Part shown: positions 10,797 through 21,625 of the stretch, in pieces
Layout: every line of letters begins with the position of its first letter
How positions within the stretch are numbered: position 1 is the stretch's first letter
Translations under genes and position numbers: made by a program
DNA from: Trichosporon coremiiforme
Taxonomy: Eukaryota > Basidiomycota > Tremellomycetes > Trichosporonales > Trichosporonaceae
DNA: 64,000 bases
Assembly: GCA_039545355.1 (NCBI GenBank)
Contig: BCJJ01000028.1
Span: forward strand, 62,001 to 126,000
Direction of reading: 5' to 3'
The notes under the pieces: generated by a model
What the model was told of the DNA's origin: nothing
The model's input: the letters and a program-made list of their open reading frames with translations, nothing else
Database searches by the model: none

Positions 10797-12944
10797 CTAA
10801 TGCCGGTGAGAACGGTGCGGTGAGGGCGAGTAACTCGGAGGCTTGTGATCCTTAGGGGGGAGAGGCGGAGGTGGCGGCGAGGGCTCTCGGTACGATGGTT
10901 GTTGGGCAAACTTCTGCTGTTGAGCAATCTCTTGCGAACGCATGACTTCGGCAGCATGAGCCTGCGCCTGGGAGATATAGGTGGACATGATCTTCTCGGC
11001 GGGCGTCATCGGTTCGGTGTACGCCTGCGAAGCAGTGTTGTAGGAGGATTTGCGGTCGCCCCTGGCCTCGGCCGCCTTCTGGGCCGCACGCGCCTGTCGC
11101 ATCTCCTCCTCTTGCTGCAGATACGCCTGGTGCTGGGCTTCAGCCCGCTGCTTCTCGACGTAGGCTCGGTACTCCGGATCCTGCATCCGCTGCCCATGCA
11201 CCCACGCCGCGTGCTGAACTTCGGCCTCCTGTTGCAGGTATTCGGCGTGTGCGGCTTCGGCTTCTCGCTCCATGTACTCCTGGCGCTCGGATTCCGTTTC
11301 TCGCAGGTACTGGATATAGGCTTGCCGGTCGGCCTCGGCTTGCGCATGCTGTTGCTGCAGAATCGCGTGAATCTGCGCCTGCTGCTCGAGGTAGACTTGC
11401 TGCTCAGCTCGGGCTTGGCGTCCATACTGGTGCAAATTGGCAGCTTCAGCTTGCTCCTGGGGGTCGTAACGACCATCTGCCATACCAGGGTAGTAGACAG
11501 GGGTGTAGACGACAGTGTCCTTAGGTGCCATCGTAACCTTCTTGCCCTTCCTGCGGTCCCAGCACTTTCCACCCTTCCTGCTGTGCTTCTTCTTGTTGTA
11601 CATCGGTGGGTAAGGCAGCGGCATGTGCTTCCAGTCCCAACCTCGGTACTCCTCCCAGTCACCTTTCATAGCCGCTTGTTGGCCCGGAGAATGCCGCTGG
11701 TACCACCGCGGAGGTCGTGCGGGGTTGAGGCAGTGTGTCGGGTTCTCGGCAAAGAACTGCATTCGCTCCTCCGGGCGCATGCGATTGAGTGCCACAGCCT
11801 GTATTTGTTAGCGACATCGCGTGGCCGGAAACTCACTTCGCGCTTGTGGAACAATTTGTGGCGGTAGCAGAAGAAGAATATGGTCCACAGGATGACGAGG
11901 AGAATGGCAAGGGTGACTCCGACGCCAATGGCAACCTTTTGACGTTCGTCCGTGCCCTGCTTCTCGCCTGGGACCGGAGGCGGCGTCTCGGTACTGACGG
12001 CCTCCCAGAACGTGACAGAGCTGGCACTGCGAAGGTGGTAATCGGTGGGCTGTACCTTAACACTGAACGACTTGGTTGCGAAGAACCCCTTCGAGTACAC
12101 TATTGGGTCATGGCAGCGGCCGTCATCTCGCTGGGAAGTCAGCGCCACGCACTTTCTTGGGCACGTCCTGGGAAGAGTACGTACGATTTCGGGCTGGTAG
12201 TAGCTATTGTTAACAGCGAGCATGTACCAGCCAGGATCTCGAAACTTGATCTCGTATGTGTGGGCAAAGTTCCACACGGTCAGAGCACTGCACGTCAGCC
12301 ACCGCAAACTGACGCAAATACTCACCCGCACATCTGGTGACCTTCTGGAACATCGTTGACGTCGGTGCCACCGGTCGTATTGAAGGCTATCGGCTTGTAA
12401 CGTCAGCCGTAGTTAGAGATTCTGTGCCTCACCTTGCTTTTCCGTCCAGGACCAAGCATTACGGGTGTCGTCTCCCTCATCCAGCCCCAGGCGATCTCGT
12501 TGTACCGGCTGCCGTAGTCGATGAACCCGAAGGTGTATGAGACGCCTGGATATTAGCTAGCCAGAAGTGGTCTTACAGCTCACCTGTGTAGATGTCATAG
12601 TCTGGGTTCGGCATGATCAACCCCATCATGGCTGCGACTGGGATAGTCTTCCAAGCCTGGTCGGCACCGGCCGCTGGGGTCGGGGAGTCTTGGTCGGTCT
12701 GAGCCATGACGGCGTAGGTAGTGGTGACCGTCGGCGCATACTGCTGGTCATCTTGAGACGGAGAGACGATGGTGTTCTGCCTTCGCACATGGAGCACATG
12801 GGACTGAGTGGGTACGGGAACAGGAGGAGGAGTCGGTGTGGGTGTTTGACCGGTGATTGCTGCGGCCGAGGTCGTGCTCGCGAGGGCGAGGGAGATGGCA
12901 AGCGTGCTGGTCGCCCTCGAGGAGCAAACACCTTGCCATCTCAT
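10797..12944 (-). CDS. Type I membrane protein: signal peptide, cysteine ectodomain, one TM, coiled-coil cytoplasmic tail with PPxY
   Basis: Not recognised as a named family. Exons 12944..12584, 12545..12433, 12393..12326, 12287..11837, 11798..10797 give 664 aa. Residues 1-30 look like a signal peptide (SRATSTLAISLALASTTSAA). A Thr/Pro linker follows, then an ectodomain of about 250 residues with several Cys (HQMCG, RTCPRKC, GRCHDP). One membrane helix is at about 300-322 (GVGVTLAILLVILWTIFFFC), followed by basic RHKLFHKRE, which places the rest in the cytosol. The cytosolic part holds a Gln/Glu/Ala coiled coil (repeated QAYLQQEEEM, EYLQQEAEVQ units) and a Pro-rich end with PPPPPLPPKD and KPPSYSP. 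Those match SH3-ligand and PPxY (WW/Rsp5-ligand) motifs. The layout resembles a surface sensor or a ubiquitin-ligase adaptor; that is inference. Confidence 0.75.
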
Positions 12945-13310
12945 AGCTGGATGGGGTGTGTAGGTGCGAATGCAAAGGATGAGAAATCAGGCTTTCGGAA
13001 TCGACTGCAGATCTGCGGCTGGGTGCACAGGCTGGGGACCCCCAGACTGGTCGTGGTCGGATGTTGTTTTGATGGACAACCAGGCCAAGCCGTGCGAGCC
13101 GCTGTTAGGGCAGGGAATGTCGAAATGGCGGAAAGGGACAGGGCGCGACAGGGTCCAACACGCGTGCCTGATCATGTCGCTCATGTTCGCTGGTAACGCT
13201 CGTCGTCTGTGCCCAATCGCATTGGGCATTCCGCAACGTCCGATTACCCCCCGATTACTTATCGACTAGCTGACGGCAATTAGAACTTCAGGCTAATTGG
13301 ACTTTGCCAG

Positions 13311-13318
13311 TCACGTGA
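13311..13318. promoter_or_regulatory. TCACGTGA E-box octamer
   Basis: Perfect 8-bp palindrome centred on CACGTG, the site type bound by bHLH factors such as Cbf1/Pho4/SREBP. It lies in a divergent promoter. The same octamer occurs at 32536 and 51726. Confidence 0.45.
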
Positions 13319-13372
13319 TATTCACCGGCCAGATCCGCGCGCTGCCGTTCGTCGTGCCGCCTGGTTCCGGAT

Positions 13373-13380
13373 TGACGTCA
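13373..13380. promoter_or_regulatory. CRE-type TGACGTCA site
   Basis: Perfect 8-bp CRE palindrome, the canonical site for ATF/CREB-type bZIP factors (stress MAPK or cAMP outputs in fungi). It lies 62 bp from the E-box in the same divergent promoter. Site identity is seen; occupancy is inferred. Confidence 0.45.
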
Positions 13381-13761
13381 CCTGGGACGGCTCGGGGCCG
13401 TTGTGTCTGGCTGGCGGGGGCTCAGGAGCAGTCTGGTTAGGACGCCCTTGAAAGTCGTTTAGAGCTCGCTAGGCCTGCAATCAAATCACGCGTATTCACC
13501 CCGAGCCCAATGAAATCGAAGGTATAGCCCAGCCATGTCAGCCGTGCCAGCCAAAGATGTCAGATGTCGCCGTGAGCTCGTCAGCCTGGAGCACCCAAAG
13601 CCTGGCCACCTGACCTTCCGATACAATGCATCCCCCTCTCCATCCCCTCACCCCTCCGCGGCTCTCATCGCCGTCCTCTTTTCTCTCCTCTTCGCCTCTT
13701 CCCCACTCCCATCTCTCTCCTTTCCACTGACCCATCACCCACAGCAGCACACTCCGTCAAC

Positions 13762-15063
13762 ATGGGCGTACTCGACGGTCTTCCCATCAAGGTCAGTCCA
13801 TCAGTCCAAACCTTCTCCGCCTTCCCCGCTGCGCCAAGGCGGACATCCCTGCTGCGCAGCGGACACTACACCACACCATCATTAGTCCAGCGCCTAACGG
13901 TTGGAAACGGCTCTGGGATCCTCATGCTAACGTCGTGTGCAGCTCCTCAACATCGTCGTCTACGCCGTGTCCCTCGGATCGGAGGTGTACAGCGTCGCCG
14001 GCCCTAACGATGGATACAACCAGCCCAACGTGAGTGTCGCCGCCCCATGGCCCATGGATGCCCACTGAGTGGGCTGGAGGGTCGCGCCATGATGTGGATG
14101 GCTGTGGCGCAGTGGGGCAATGCGTGCACCAACGCCGGCGACGGCGCCTGGGAGCGACGGTCGCTGGACAGTCCGCAGCCGCGGATCGGCGGCCACATGC
14201 ATCGAAGTACTGACGGCCAGGAAACCTACGTGACGCCCTCGGCTTACGCGGTCTGGATTTGGACGCTGATCCACTTCCTCCTCTTCTGGATGATCCTGTA
14301 CCAGTTCACGGACAACGGCAAGAAGTGAGCTAGACAGTGGGACTGCCAGCTGACTCTCAGGCTCATCGTTGACTGCATCTCGTACCGCTTCGCGCTCCTC
14401 GGTGTCCTGAACACGATCTACATCTGGCTCTGGGCTCACGGCTACTTCATCAGCGCATTCTTGATGAGCTTGCTTGTCGCCGCGGCCGTTAGCCAGATCT
14501 ACTACATCATCAACGCCGAACACAACAGCCGGGAATCGCTTGCAACCGAGCTCTTCGTCCACCTCCCATTCTCGCTGTTCCACGGCTGTGAGTTGCCGGC
14601 AGCTGAGTTTAAACTGACGCCCAGGGACCATCGTCCTCATCGTCATCTCGCTTTTCCAGGCTTTCGGAACGAACGCCGAGACCCAGCCGCCCGGCGTCTT
14701 CACCAAGATCTTTGTCTTCCTCGCGTTCGTTTTCCTCGAGTCGACCGCGGCCGGCTATGCCTTCGCCACCCAGCAGGGCGACCCCGCCGGTGCCGCTGTC
14801 ATCGCCTGGGCCTTGTTCTCCATCTGTAAGCTGATCTCTAGTGCCACAGCTGATCACCTCAGTCATCCACCAGAGCAGCAAGTTCATTCGCTGGAGCGCG
14901 TTCGCCTTCTTCATTCTCTCGCTGTTCGCGGTTCTCAAGGCGCTTTAGTGAGCCTAGCTTTCGAAGATTAGGTTTCGTAGCTGACCTCAGCACCTCGATC
15001 CGCACCGGCACCTCTGTGCTGCACGACGAGGAGCGCGCCCCGCTCATTTCTGGCGAGGCTTAA
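13762..15063 (+). CDS. Multi-pass integral membrane protein (TspO-like/DUF1774-like)
   Basis: Exons 13762..13791, 13943..14029, 14221..14324, 14361..14587, 14625..14825, 14863..14947, 14991..15063 give 268 aa. Start [10 protein letters not shown] sits after a CT-rich leader. The segment [20 protein letters not shown] resembles the 'VTP..Y.F.IWxxIyxLL' opening of TspO/MBR-like and DUF1774-like proteins. Six or seven membrane helices are visible (e.g. [81 protein letters not shown]). The short tail is hydrophilic ([19 protein letters not shown] is dileucine-like). The substrate is unknown. Family assignment is tentative; the membrane topology is clear. Confidence 0.8.
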
Positions 15064-15311
15064 GTCGCCCTCCACTCACCGTCTCCGTTCCTTTCCCCCT
15101 CCCCATTTCTTCCTCCTTCTTGCCAAGCCGAGCCTGTGGGCTCGGCACACTGACGAATCAACCACCCACTGTATCTTGATCCTTGAACCCAGAACGCAAG
15201 CCTCAATGAAAACCTAAGAGTGAAGAAAACAAAACGAACTGGAGTCGACGATCCCGCGGCGTGAGAGTAGCAGTACATATACCACGTCTGTGATGACATC
15301 CAATGACCTGA

Positions 15312-16180
15312 CTATTTGCGGAGGCGGGAGCTTCGCCGTGTACCCTCTGGTGCGGGCGGGGGCTCTTTCTTCGCTTTCGGCCCGGACTTGGCCTTAGGCT
15401 CCGCCTTGGGCTTCTTCAGAGCGGGCTCTTCCTTCTTCACTTTGCCATTCTCCGGGTTCTGCTTCTCCTCGTCGTCCTCCTCCTTGACTCGCTTCTCCTT
15501 GCCCTTCTTCGGGACAGGCAGCCCGTCCATCCCTCCCTTCTCCCCCATCGCCACAATAGCCTCGTACGCCTCGTCACTGACGGGCTGCACACTGAGCCGC
15601 CCCCGATTGACAAGGGGCATCTCCTTGATCGCCTTCAGACCGTCTGCGCCGATATACTTGACGCCTTCCGGCGGCTCAGCGGAGCTAACGAGCTTCTTGA
15701 CCCAAGCGAGCGTGACGGGGTGCTTCAAGCGCGAGACAAATGATACATTCACCATGTACCACGTCGGCGCGTCCTTGTCAGATTTCGGGTCGTAGTATGG
15801 GTGACTAGAGTCAAAAGCGGTGTCTGATGTCAGCTCATCCGCGCAGCCGGTAGCTTCCCAACCTCCTTCCCATGTGAGTACACGGAGGGCACAAATACTC
15901 ACAGTCAGGATACCCCTCCTTCGCGACCTCGGCCAGCGCAAACACGCCCGGCACCTTGCAGTTGGAGTGGTAAAAGAGGACCTTGTCACCCATCTTCATG
16001 CGCTCCTTCATGATCTTCTTCGCTTCGTGGTTGCGCACGCCGTCCCAGGGCGATTCGCCCATCTCCTCGAAGTCGTCGACTGAGAACTGAGGTCAGCTGG
16101 GCAAGAGACCGGAAGCATACCTTGACGTCCTTGCCCTTCACCATACGCGAGTCAGGCTCGGCTTTCATGAGCCAGGGCAT
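15312..16180 (-). CDS. THYN1: EVE-domain protein, thymocyte nuclear protein 1 (THYN1) homologue
   Basis: EVE domains resemble YTH/PUA folds and are thought to read modified nucleobases. Exons 16180..16121, 16086..15903, 15823..15312 give 251 aa. The fold starts at once with PWLMKAEPDSRMVKGKDVKF and FSVDDFEEMGESPWDGVRN. The family hallmarks DKVLFYHSNCKVPGVFALAE and DSSHPYYDPKSDKD (HPYYDPKS) follow, then WYMVNVSFV. Residues from about 165 form a Lys/Glu/Pro tail (KKPKAEPKAKSGPKAKKEPP, ending RRSSRLRK) that looks like a nuclear-localisation and nucleic-acid contact region, longer than in compact bacterial EVE proteins. It is convergent with the gene to its left (248 nt apart). Confidence 0.9.
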
Positions 16181-16668
16181 TGCGGCGGAGTAGGATCGGT
16201 GGAGGCCGCGACGGAGGAAGGGAGTCGGATGGGCGAGTCGAGCGCGCGCCAGAGAGTTGATTAGCGCGATCGGGGCCAGTTCGAGAATTATACTCCTTCT
16301 GAGGAGAGAGGCTGACTAGCGACACAAAGAAGGGAGTGAAAGGGAGTGAAAGGGAATGAGCGATCGCGGCGGAAATGAAAGTCCCAGGACTGTTTACGCG
16401 CGGTGGTGGGGGTGTGGGGTGAGTCACTTTCCCACGGTGCCCCGCACACCCATCCTCGTCGCGGGCTGTCGATGGGATCACCCTCACTTCCTTCGCTCCT
16501 TCGCTCACCCCGTACCGCATGTGCGCACAGCAAGCAAGGCTCTCGGAGTGTGAATTTACTCTTCAGTCGAGTCAAACTGACCTCAGGCTGAACACGATTA
16601 CATCTCACATTTCCTACCGACGAGCATTACACGAGCCCACTAACGAGAACGACTAACACGAACGAAAG
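16181..16668. other. Intergenic: THYN1 promoter side and 3' flank of hydrolase 1
   Basis: Both neighbours are on the minus strand. No further coding signal was seen. A repeated GGGAGTGAAA/GGGAATGA motif near 16328-16356 is the only visible structure. Confidence 0.5.
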
Positions 16669-18102
16669 TTACGCCAGATGAAGACGCTCATACAGCGCCT
16701 TCTCCATTTCAGAAACGAACTCCGTAAACGGCTCCGGGTCATCGTACGGCCCGCCCATCGGCCTCTCGATCTGCGTCATGGCGACAAAAGCGAGTCCAGC
16801 CCTGGGGTCAATACAGAACTCGGTCCGCGCGGCTCCAATCCAAGCAGCACTCCCCGCGTGTCGCTTGCCCTCCGCGTCGCGCCTAATCACCACACTCGCT
16901 ACACTGTGCCCGACATCATTCTCCGTAAGGTCTTCGACACCGAAATACTTTAAAAATCCGGCCAGATCTTCGTGAGCCTGCTCCCGGTCCTCGGGGGAGG
17001 TGGACTTGGGCAGCGCGTCGAGGAACAGTTGAGCATGGGAAGAAGGGCTGATGATGCCGCCTGGATTCTCGGACGCGAGAACGCCAGAACACACGGCGAG
17101 GAAGTCGGATAGGGTAGACCAGAGCCCGTCCCCGCCTTTACGCTGGTTAACATCCCCAGAAGTCGGCCGCTGGGGGTCCTCGAGTTTCAGCTCGGGATTC
17201 CGGTGGACGGTGCGCTGCCACCGTTCCAGAATATCCCCGCGGTGTTCGAACGTGGTGTCTGGTGAGACGTGCAGAGGCTCGAAGATCTTCTCCCGGAAGA
17301 GCTGCTCAAGAGTCTTGCCAGTGGCACGCTCGAGGATCACGCCGGCCCAGTCGAGCCCGGGACCGTAGGAGAACTTTGAGCCGGGTTGAAACCGGAGTGG
17401 TTGCTCCAGATCCGAGATCGTAGGCGCGTACATGACCGGCTTGCCCTGGGTCTCAAGGTACGACTTGAGCTGCGGGTCGAAGGGCCAGTATACGAGCCCA
17501 GACGTGTGAGTGACGAGATGGCGGAGCGTGAGCAGAGTCTTGCGTTCCTCAAACTTGGGCCCGGACTGGGAGTCATAGGAGAGCAGGACCTTCTGCTTCA
17601 GGAGCTCGGGCGCGTACTTCTCGATCGTGGCTGGATCGTCGTAGGAAAGTAAGCCGGACTCGACCTGCTGCAGCACGGCGAGCGAGGTAATCAGCTTGGT
17701 CATGCCGTACAGCATGTACGCTGACGTTAGCTTTTGACCTTGCGATCCAGTTATTTTCCCCACCCGCGCAACCCCACAGTCGCCGCTGGTCCAGGGCGAG
17801 CTGGGGGCGGATTACGACTCACTCGTGTCCTTGTCAATCTGGCCCTGGTTTGGGTCACCATAAACCCTGTCGCGCGCGTAGCCAGCGTAGATCGTGCCTT
17901 CGCCCGTCGTGACGCCGAATGCGACGCCGGGGAGCTGTGGCGCCCATTTCTCAAGAACCGAGTCCAGGGCTGTCTGCAGCTTCTCCTTCTTCTGAAGGTT
18001 GATCTTGAGGGCTTGGGCGCGGTCGCCTCTGGCTGTGCTGGTTAACGCCGGGGCCGTTGTGGCTAGGGCTGGGGCGGTTGTTCTGGCTGTTGTTGCGGCC
18101 AT
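16669..18102 (-). CDS. Class C beta-lactamase-like serine hydrolase paralogue 1, nucleophile serine replaced by glycine
   Basis: Belongs to the beta-lactamase/esterase (EstB, LACTB) fold. Exons 18102..17823 and 17720..16669 give 443 aa. The TATA-like TATAAG on the minus strand at 18192..18187 lies just upstream of an in-frame ATG at 18177, so transcription would start downstream of it; I chose the ATG at 18102. Compared with its neighbour (18471..19837), the SxxK box reads YGMTK instead of YSMTK (codon GGC at 17706..17704, residue about 99). The WGG-like motif near the C terminus reads AWIGAARTEFCIDP instead of AWGGAANTQWCIDP. The rest is well kept (HLVTHTSGLVY, SYGPGLDWAGVILERATG, GLWSTLSDF). 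Family fold is certain; loss of hydrolysis is a strong inference. Confidence 0.86.
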
Positions 18103-18186
18103 GTTGCTAACTTGGGCCTGTGTTACGAGTGGCGAGGTAAGGATTTGGGAGTTAAGTATTGAATTGGGGAGATGCATGCAGGCATG

Positions 18187-18192
18187 CTTATA
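18187..18192 (-). promoter_or_regulatory. TATA-like element of hydrolase 1
   Basis: TATAAG on the minus strand, within GCATATAAGCATGC. Lies 85 nt upstream of the chosen ATG (18102) and only about 10 nt upstream of the alternative ATG (18177), which argues against the longer N terminus. Confidence 0.4.
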
Positions 18193-18470
18193 TGCAAGAG
18201 AGACGTGAGAGGTGTGATGTCAAGTTGGTCACCAAGATAAGGCGAGGCACGCAACTGACGACGATAATGTCAGACTGACGGTGTGGAATGCTGCGGATCG
18301 CTGTCGACAACCCGAAATCAAGTGCCGACTTGGCCGAATCTGGACGTGGATGACTTTCGACGTGGCCTCGTCGTGTCACTACTGTACATCACGGGTAACA
18401 TGCTGACGAGTCTGGGTGAGTATTGACGTGGTACCAGACTCCTCTTCAGCAGCGAGTCCTGCACATCGGC

Positions 18471-19837
18471 TCACCCAAGATGCTGGTACAGCATCTCCTC
18501 GATCTCGCGCCAGCAGTCGTGGAAGGGCTCCTTCGCAATCTCTGTCGCTTGCCCTCTGACGAGTGGGCGCTCGATCTGCGTCATGACCACAAACTGGTGT
18601 CAGCTTTCTCCAACACCACAGCTCACCCCTATGCCCGTGCTCGGATCGATGCACCACTGCGTGTTTGCTGCGCCGCCCCACGCCCCACTGCCTGCCTTAC
18701 GCCCCGCCGTATCAGACAGATTCACGACGCACGCGATACTGTGCCCCACGTTCGCTGGATGCTCCAGAGAGGGAAACGACGCCAGGACCTCCAGGAACGC
18801 GGCGAGCTCGGCGTGGCACTGTGGCCCGCCTGGGATGTCCTCGGGCAGAGAGTCCTTGAACAGAAGCTCGAAGCCGGAGGGAGACACGATGCCGCCCGGC
18901 TGTCTTGCGCGGAGCACGCCGCGGAGGAGAAGGAGGTAGTCGTCCAACGTTGACCACAGCCCGGCACCTCCGGAGAGCTGGCCCTTGACCTCGACATCAA
19001 TAGGCCGCTGCGGCTTGCTGAGAATCAGACTTCCGTCACGCTCGCGGTTGACTGTGTGCTGCCTCTTGGCGAGGACTTCGGGGGTGTTGTGGAACGTTGT
19101 GTCCTTCGACAAACCCAGCGGGTCAAAGATATGCTCCCTGAAGTAGCTCTCCAGGTCCTGGCCCGTGGCGCGCTCGAGAATGATGCCGGCCCAGTCAACG
19201 CCGGTACCGTACGCCAACTTCTGCCCGGGAGAGAAGAGGAACGGTTGCGCGAACTGTTTTGTCTCCGAGCCAAACATGGCAATCAGGCCGTTGTCCTTGT
19301 CGTACGCGTACAGCTTTGGGTCGAAGAAGAAGTACACCTGCCCGCTCGTGTGCGTCACGAGGTGGCGGAGCGTGGGCGGGCGCTCAAGGTTGGCGAACTT
19401 GGCTTCCTTGGCTTCGCAGTCGTAGGACAGGAGGATCTTCTGCTTCACCAGCTCGGGAGCGTATTTCTGCACGATTGCGGGATCGTCGTACGACAGCACG
19501 CCTGCTTCCACTTGCTGAAGGATAGCCAGCGAGGTCACGAGCTTGGTCATGGAGTAGATCTGGTAGGCTGGGTGTCAGCTGGGTGAGCACATAAAGGGAG
19601 CTTGGACGTGTTTTCGTCCGCGCCTGACGATGAGGTTCACTTACTAGTGGTCTCGTCCACCTGGCCTTCCTCGGGCTTTCCATAGACGCGGTCGCCGCGG
19701 TATCCAGTGTAGATGGTGCCCTCCTCAGTCGTGACGCCGAAGGACACGGCAGGTGTGCTGTCCTTGTGTTTGGCGAGGACGGCCACGAGGGCGGCCCTGG
19801 CTTCCTCTGACAGCTGGGGCGTCGTGTTGACAGTCAT
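18471..19837 (-). CDS. Class C beta-lactamase-like serine hydrolase paralogue 2 (active-site intact)
   Basis: Exons 19837..19645, 19567..18627, 18593..18471 give 418 aa from MTVNTTPQLSEEARAALVAV. It carries the intact SxxK box (YSMTKLVTS, nucleophile Ser about residue 70), the HTSGQVY motif, the tyrosine region LAYGTGVDWAGIILERATG, GLWSTLDDY and the GSGAWGGAANTQWCIDP motif. No signal peptide is visible, so an intracellular esterase, lactonase or peptidase-like hydrolase is likely; substrate unknown. It shares the first intron position and most motifs with paralogue 1 downstream on the same strand, so the pair arose by tandem duplication; this copy has one extra 3' intron. A longer in-frame start at 19993 is possible but its sequence looks non-conserved. 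Confidence 0.88.
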
Positions 19838-20879
19838 GCTGGCGATGGCGGAAGGGTAGGATTCAGTGTTTTGGTCAGTGGGAACAATGGAGGAAGGGGC
19901 GTTCTTAAACGGCGAAGCTAAATGAGAGACAAGCCAGAGTCGTCGTCGGTTGTCGGCGTCCGTCGGCCCGCTGCACCGAGACCGTGCGGCCATCGCTGGG
20001 GGCCGGAGGCGGGTGCGGACCGTCTGGTCGGAGGGCGCGGAGGGAAGTCACCATGTGCTCGGGGAATGAGTGACGAGCTAGCGTCAGTGTGAACTTGCAC
20101 AGGAGGTCACGAGTTGTCGGTCATTTCCGCTCACGTGCTATTGCCACTCTCTTCGGGCTGCCCCACTATCGTTTCAAGTTTTACGCCGCTGCGGACTCTC
20201 GTTTCTCCACCCACCAGCGGTATGCTACCGTTTTCGCCTCCGCCTTTCTTCCCGGCGCTCAACTCAGCGTTGCTTCTGCAGAGCTCAATCTACCTGAGCG
20301 CCCGTCCCGGTTGAGCACACCCCTGGCCATCAATCTGTCGCGAACTGTCGGAACCGGTGCAAGCCGACGGAGCAGCCGACTGCTCCAGACCTGGCCCAGT
20401 AGCCCTGTGCCGGATCCGGAACGTGCCTAGGCTCAGTACCTGAGCCTGAGCTTGTTTTGGCTGCAAGAGCCCTCATATCCCTCATCGCACGCCCAGACAA
20501 TAACAGAAGGACGCGACTCATCGAATCGCTCTGCATCCTGGCTCGGCAGTCCGAACGTGCAGCCGGAAGTCGGAAGACGTGTCGCAACTGTCGGTCTTGT
20601 CACCGAGGTGATCGTTACGAAGGGCTCTAATCCATCTCCATGCATATCTGTGGTACCTAGGGCGGCGCGTGTATAACCTGCGTGTTTCGACCAGGTACCA
20701 CCTTGCTCGGGAATTACGGGCTCTTTTGCCTTGATAGATGCTGGTCTCCCGGCGCGTAGCGGTTGGCCAAATGATTATATGGGATCAGACCTGACTCATT
20801 GTTAAGATGTGCTAGAGGAAGCGTATGACAGAAAGCGAAAACTCGTCGACTCGAAGTACCTAAAACCTTTTCCCTCCAC
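19838..20879. other. Intergenic: promoter of hydrolase 2, 3' flank of MARVEL gene
   Basis: 1042 nt. Both neighbours are on the minus strand. Short open frames on both strands have no recognisable features. No tRNA or repeat was seen. Confidence 0.45.
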
Positions 20880-21625
20880 TTAGACCGTGGCCGTCGTCAC
20901 CGGCGCGGGAGCAGGGACGCTCGAGAGCTCGGTCGGCTTCTCAACAACGCCGCCGCCAGTGCCGGCGCCCGAGCCGTACTCGGACAGGTCGTGGAACGAC
21001 TGGCGGAGGGTCTGCTGGGCGAAGCCTTGGCCCTTGGCGAGGTACACAATGAGGAAGATGATGTACGCGAGCTGCGCAATGACGAGGATCCATCCAAAGG
21101 CGAGAGTCGCCTGTCCGAGGCTGTTGGTGTCAGTCAAATGACTCTGAGAACAGTGTTACACTGCAAAGGCCCGAGGGAAGAAGGCTCCGAAGTCTGAAAA
21201 CTGCTGTGTATGCTTTCTACCCGGCCGCTTATGATGCTGCTGGTGGTCTTTTACTCACCTGCCCATGTTGCCGCCCCACCAGCGGAAAGCGTCGGCGTCG
21301 GCGGAGGTGGCACCGACCGATCCGATGCCAAAGACGAAGAGGAAGAAGCCGACGGCAATTTCAACGATGATGGCAGTTGCCCATGTCGTGGTGCTAACGA
21401 AGAGGAGGACACCGAGGCTGGTTCAGTTAGCTTGCGCAATGACAGGATAGCGTACTAGACGAGGTACCAAAGCCACGAGATCAGTCCCCAGGCGAGGACA
21501 GCGTTGGCCGAGTCATAGTGACCGCGGAACTTGTTGACGAGACCGGCGGCGATGCACCAGGTGATGAGGGCCCAGAGGGCGAGGCCACCAAGGAAGAAGG
21601 TGTGGATCCTGGAGAGGCCGGCCAT
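20880..21625 (-). CDS. MARVEL-like four-helix membrane protein
   Basis: Exons 21625..21456, 21417..21259, 21120..20880 give 189 aa. Four hydrophobic helices are spread evenly: SRIHTFFLGGLALWALITWC, AVLAWGLISWLWYLVYLGVL, VSTTTWATAIIVEIAVGFFL and ATLAFGWILVIAQLAYIIFL with a cytosolic tail of about 55 residues rich in Gly/Pro/Ala/Val. Spacing and loop lengths fit the MARVEL/Nce102-like group, which act in eisosomes and membrane microdomains; exact family not certain. No catalytic residues are expected or seen. A TATA-like motif lies 110 nt upstream of the start. Confidence 0.8.

Larger units (their letters stand above)
12945..13761. promoter_or_regulatory. Divergent promoter region between two membrane-protein genes
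   Basis: Starts of the minus gene (12944) and plus gene (13762) face away from each other across 817 nt. It contains an octamer TCACGTGA and a perfect CRE TGACGTCA (listed separately) and a CT-rich leader before 13762. Confidence 0.6.

Noticed and set aside
18103..18177. Longer N terminus for hydrolase 1 starting at 18177
   Set aside because: A TATA-like element lies only about 10 nt upstream of it, and the extra residues have no match in paralogue 2.
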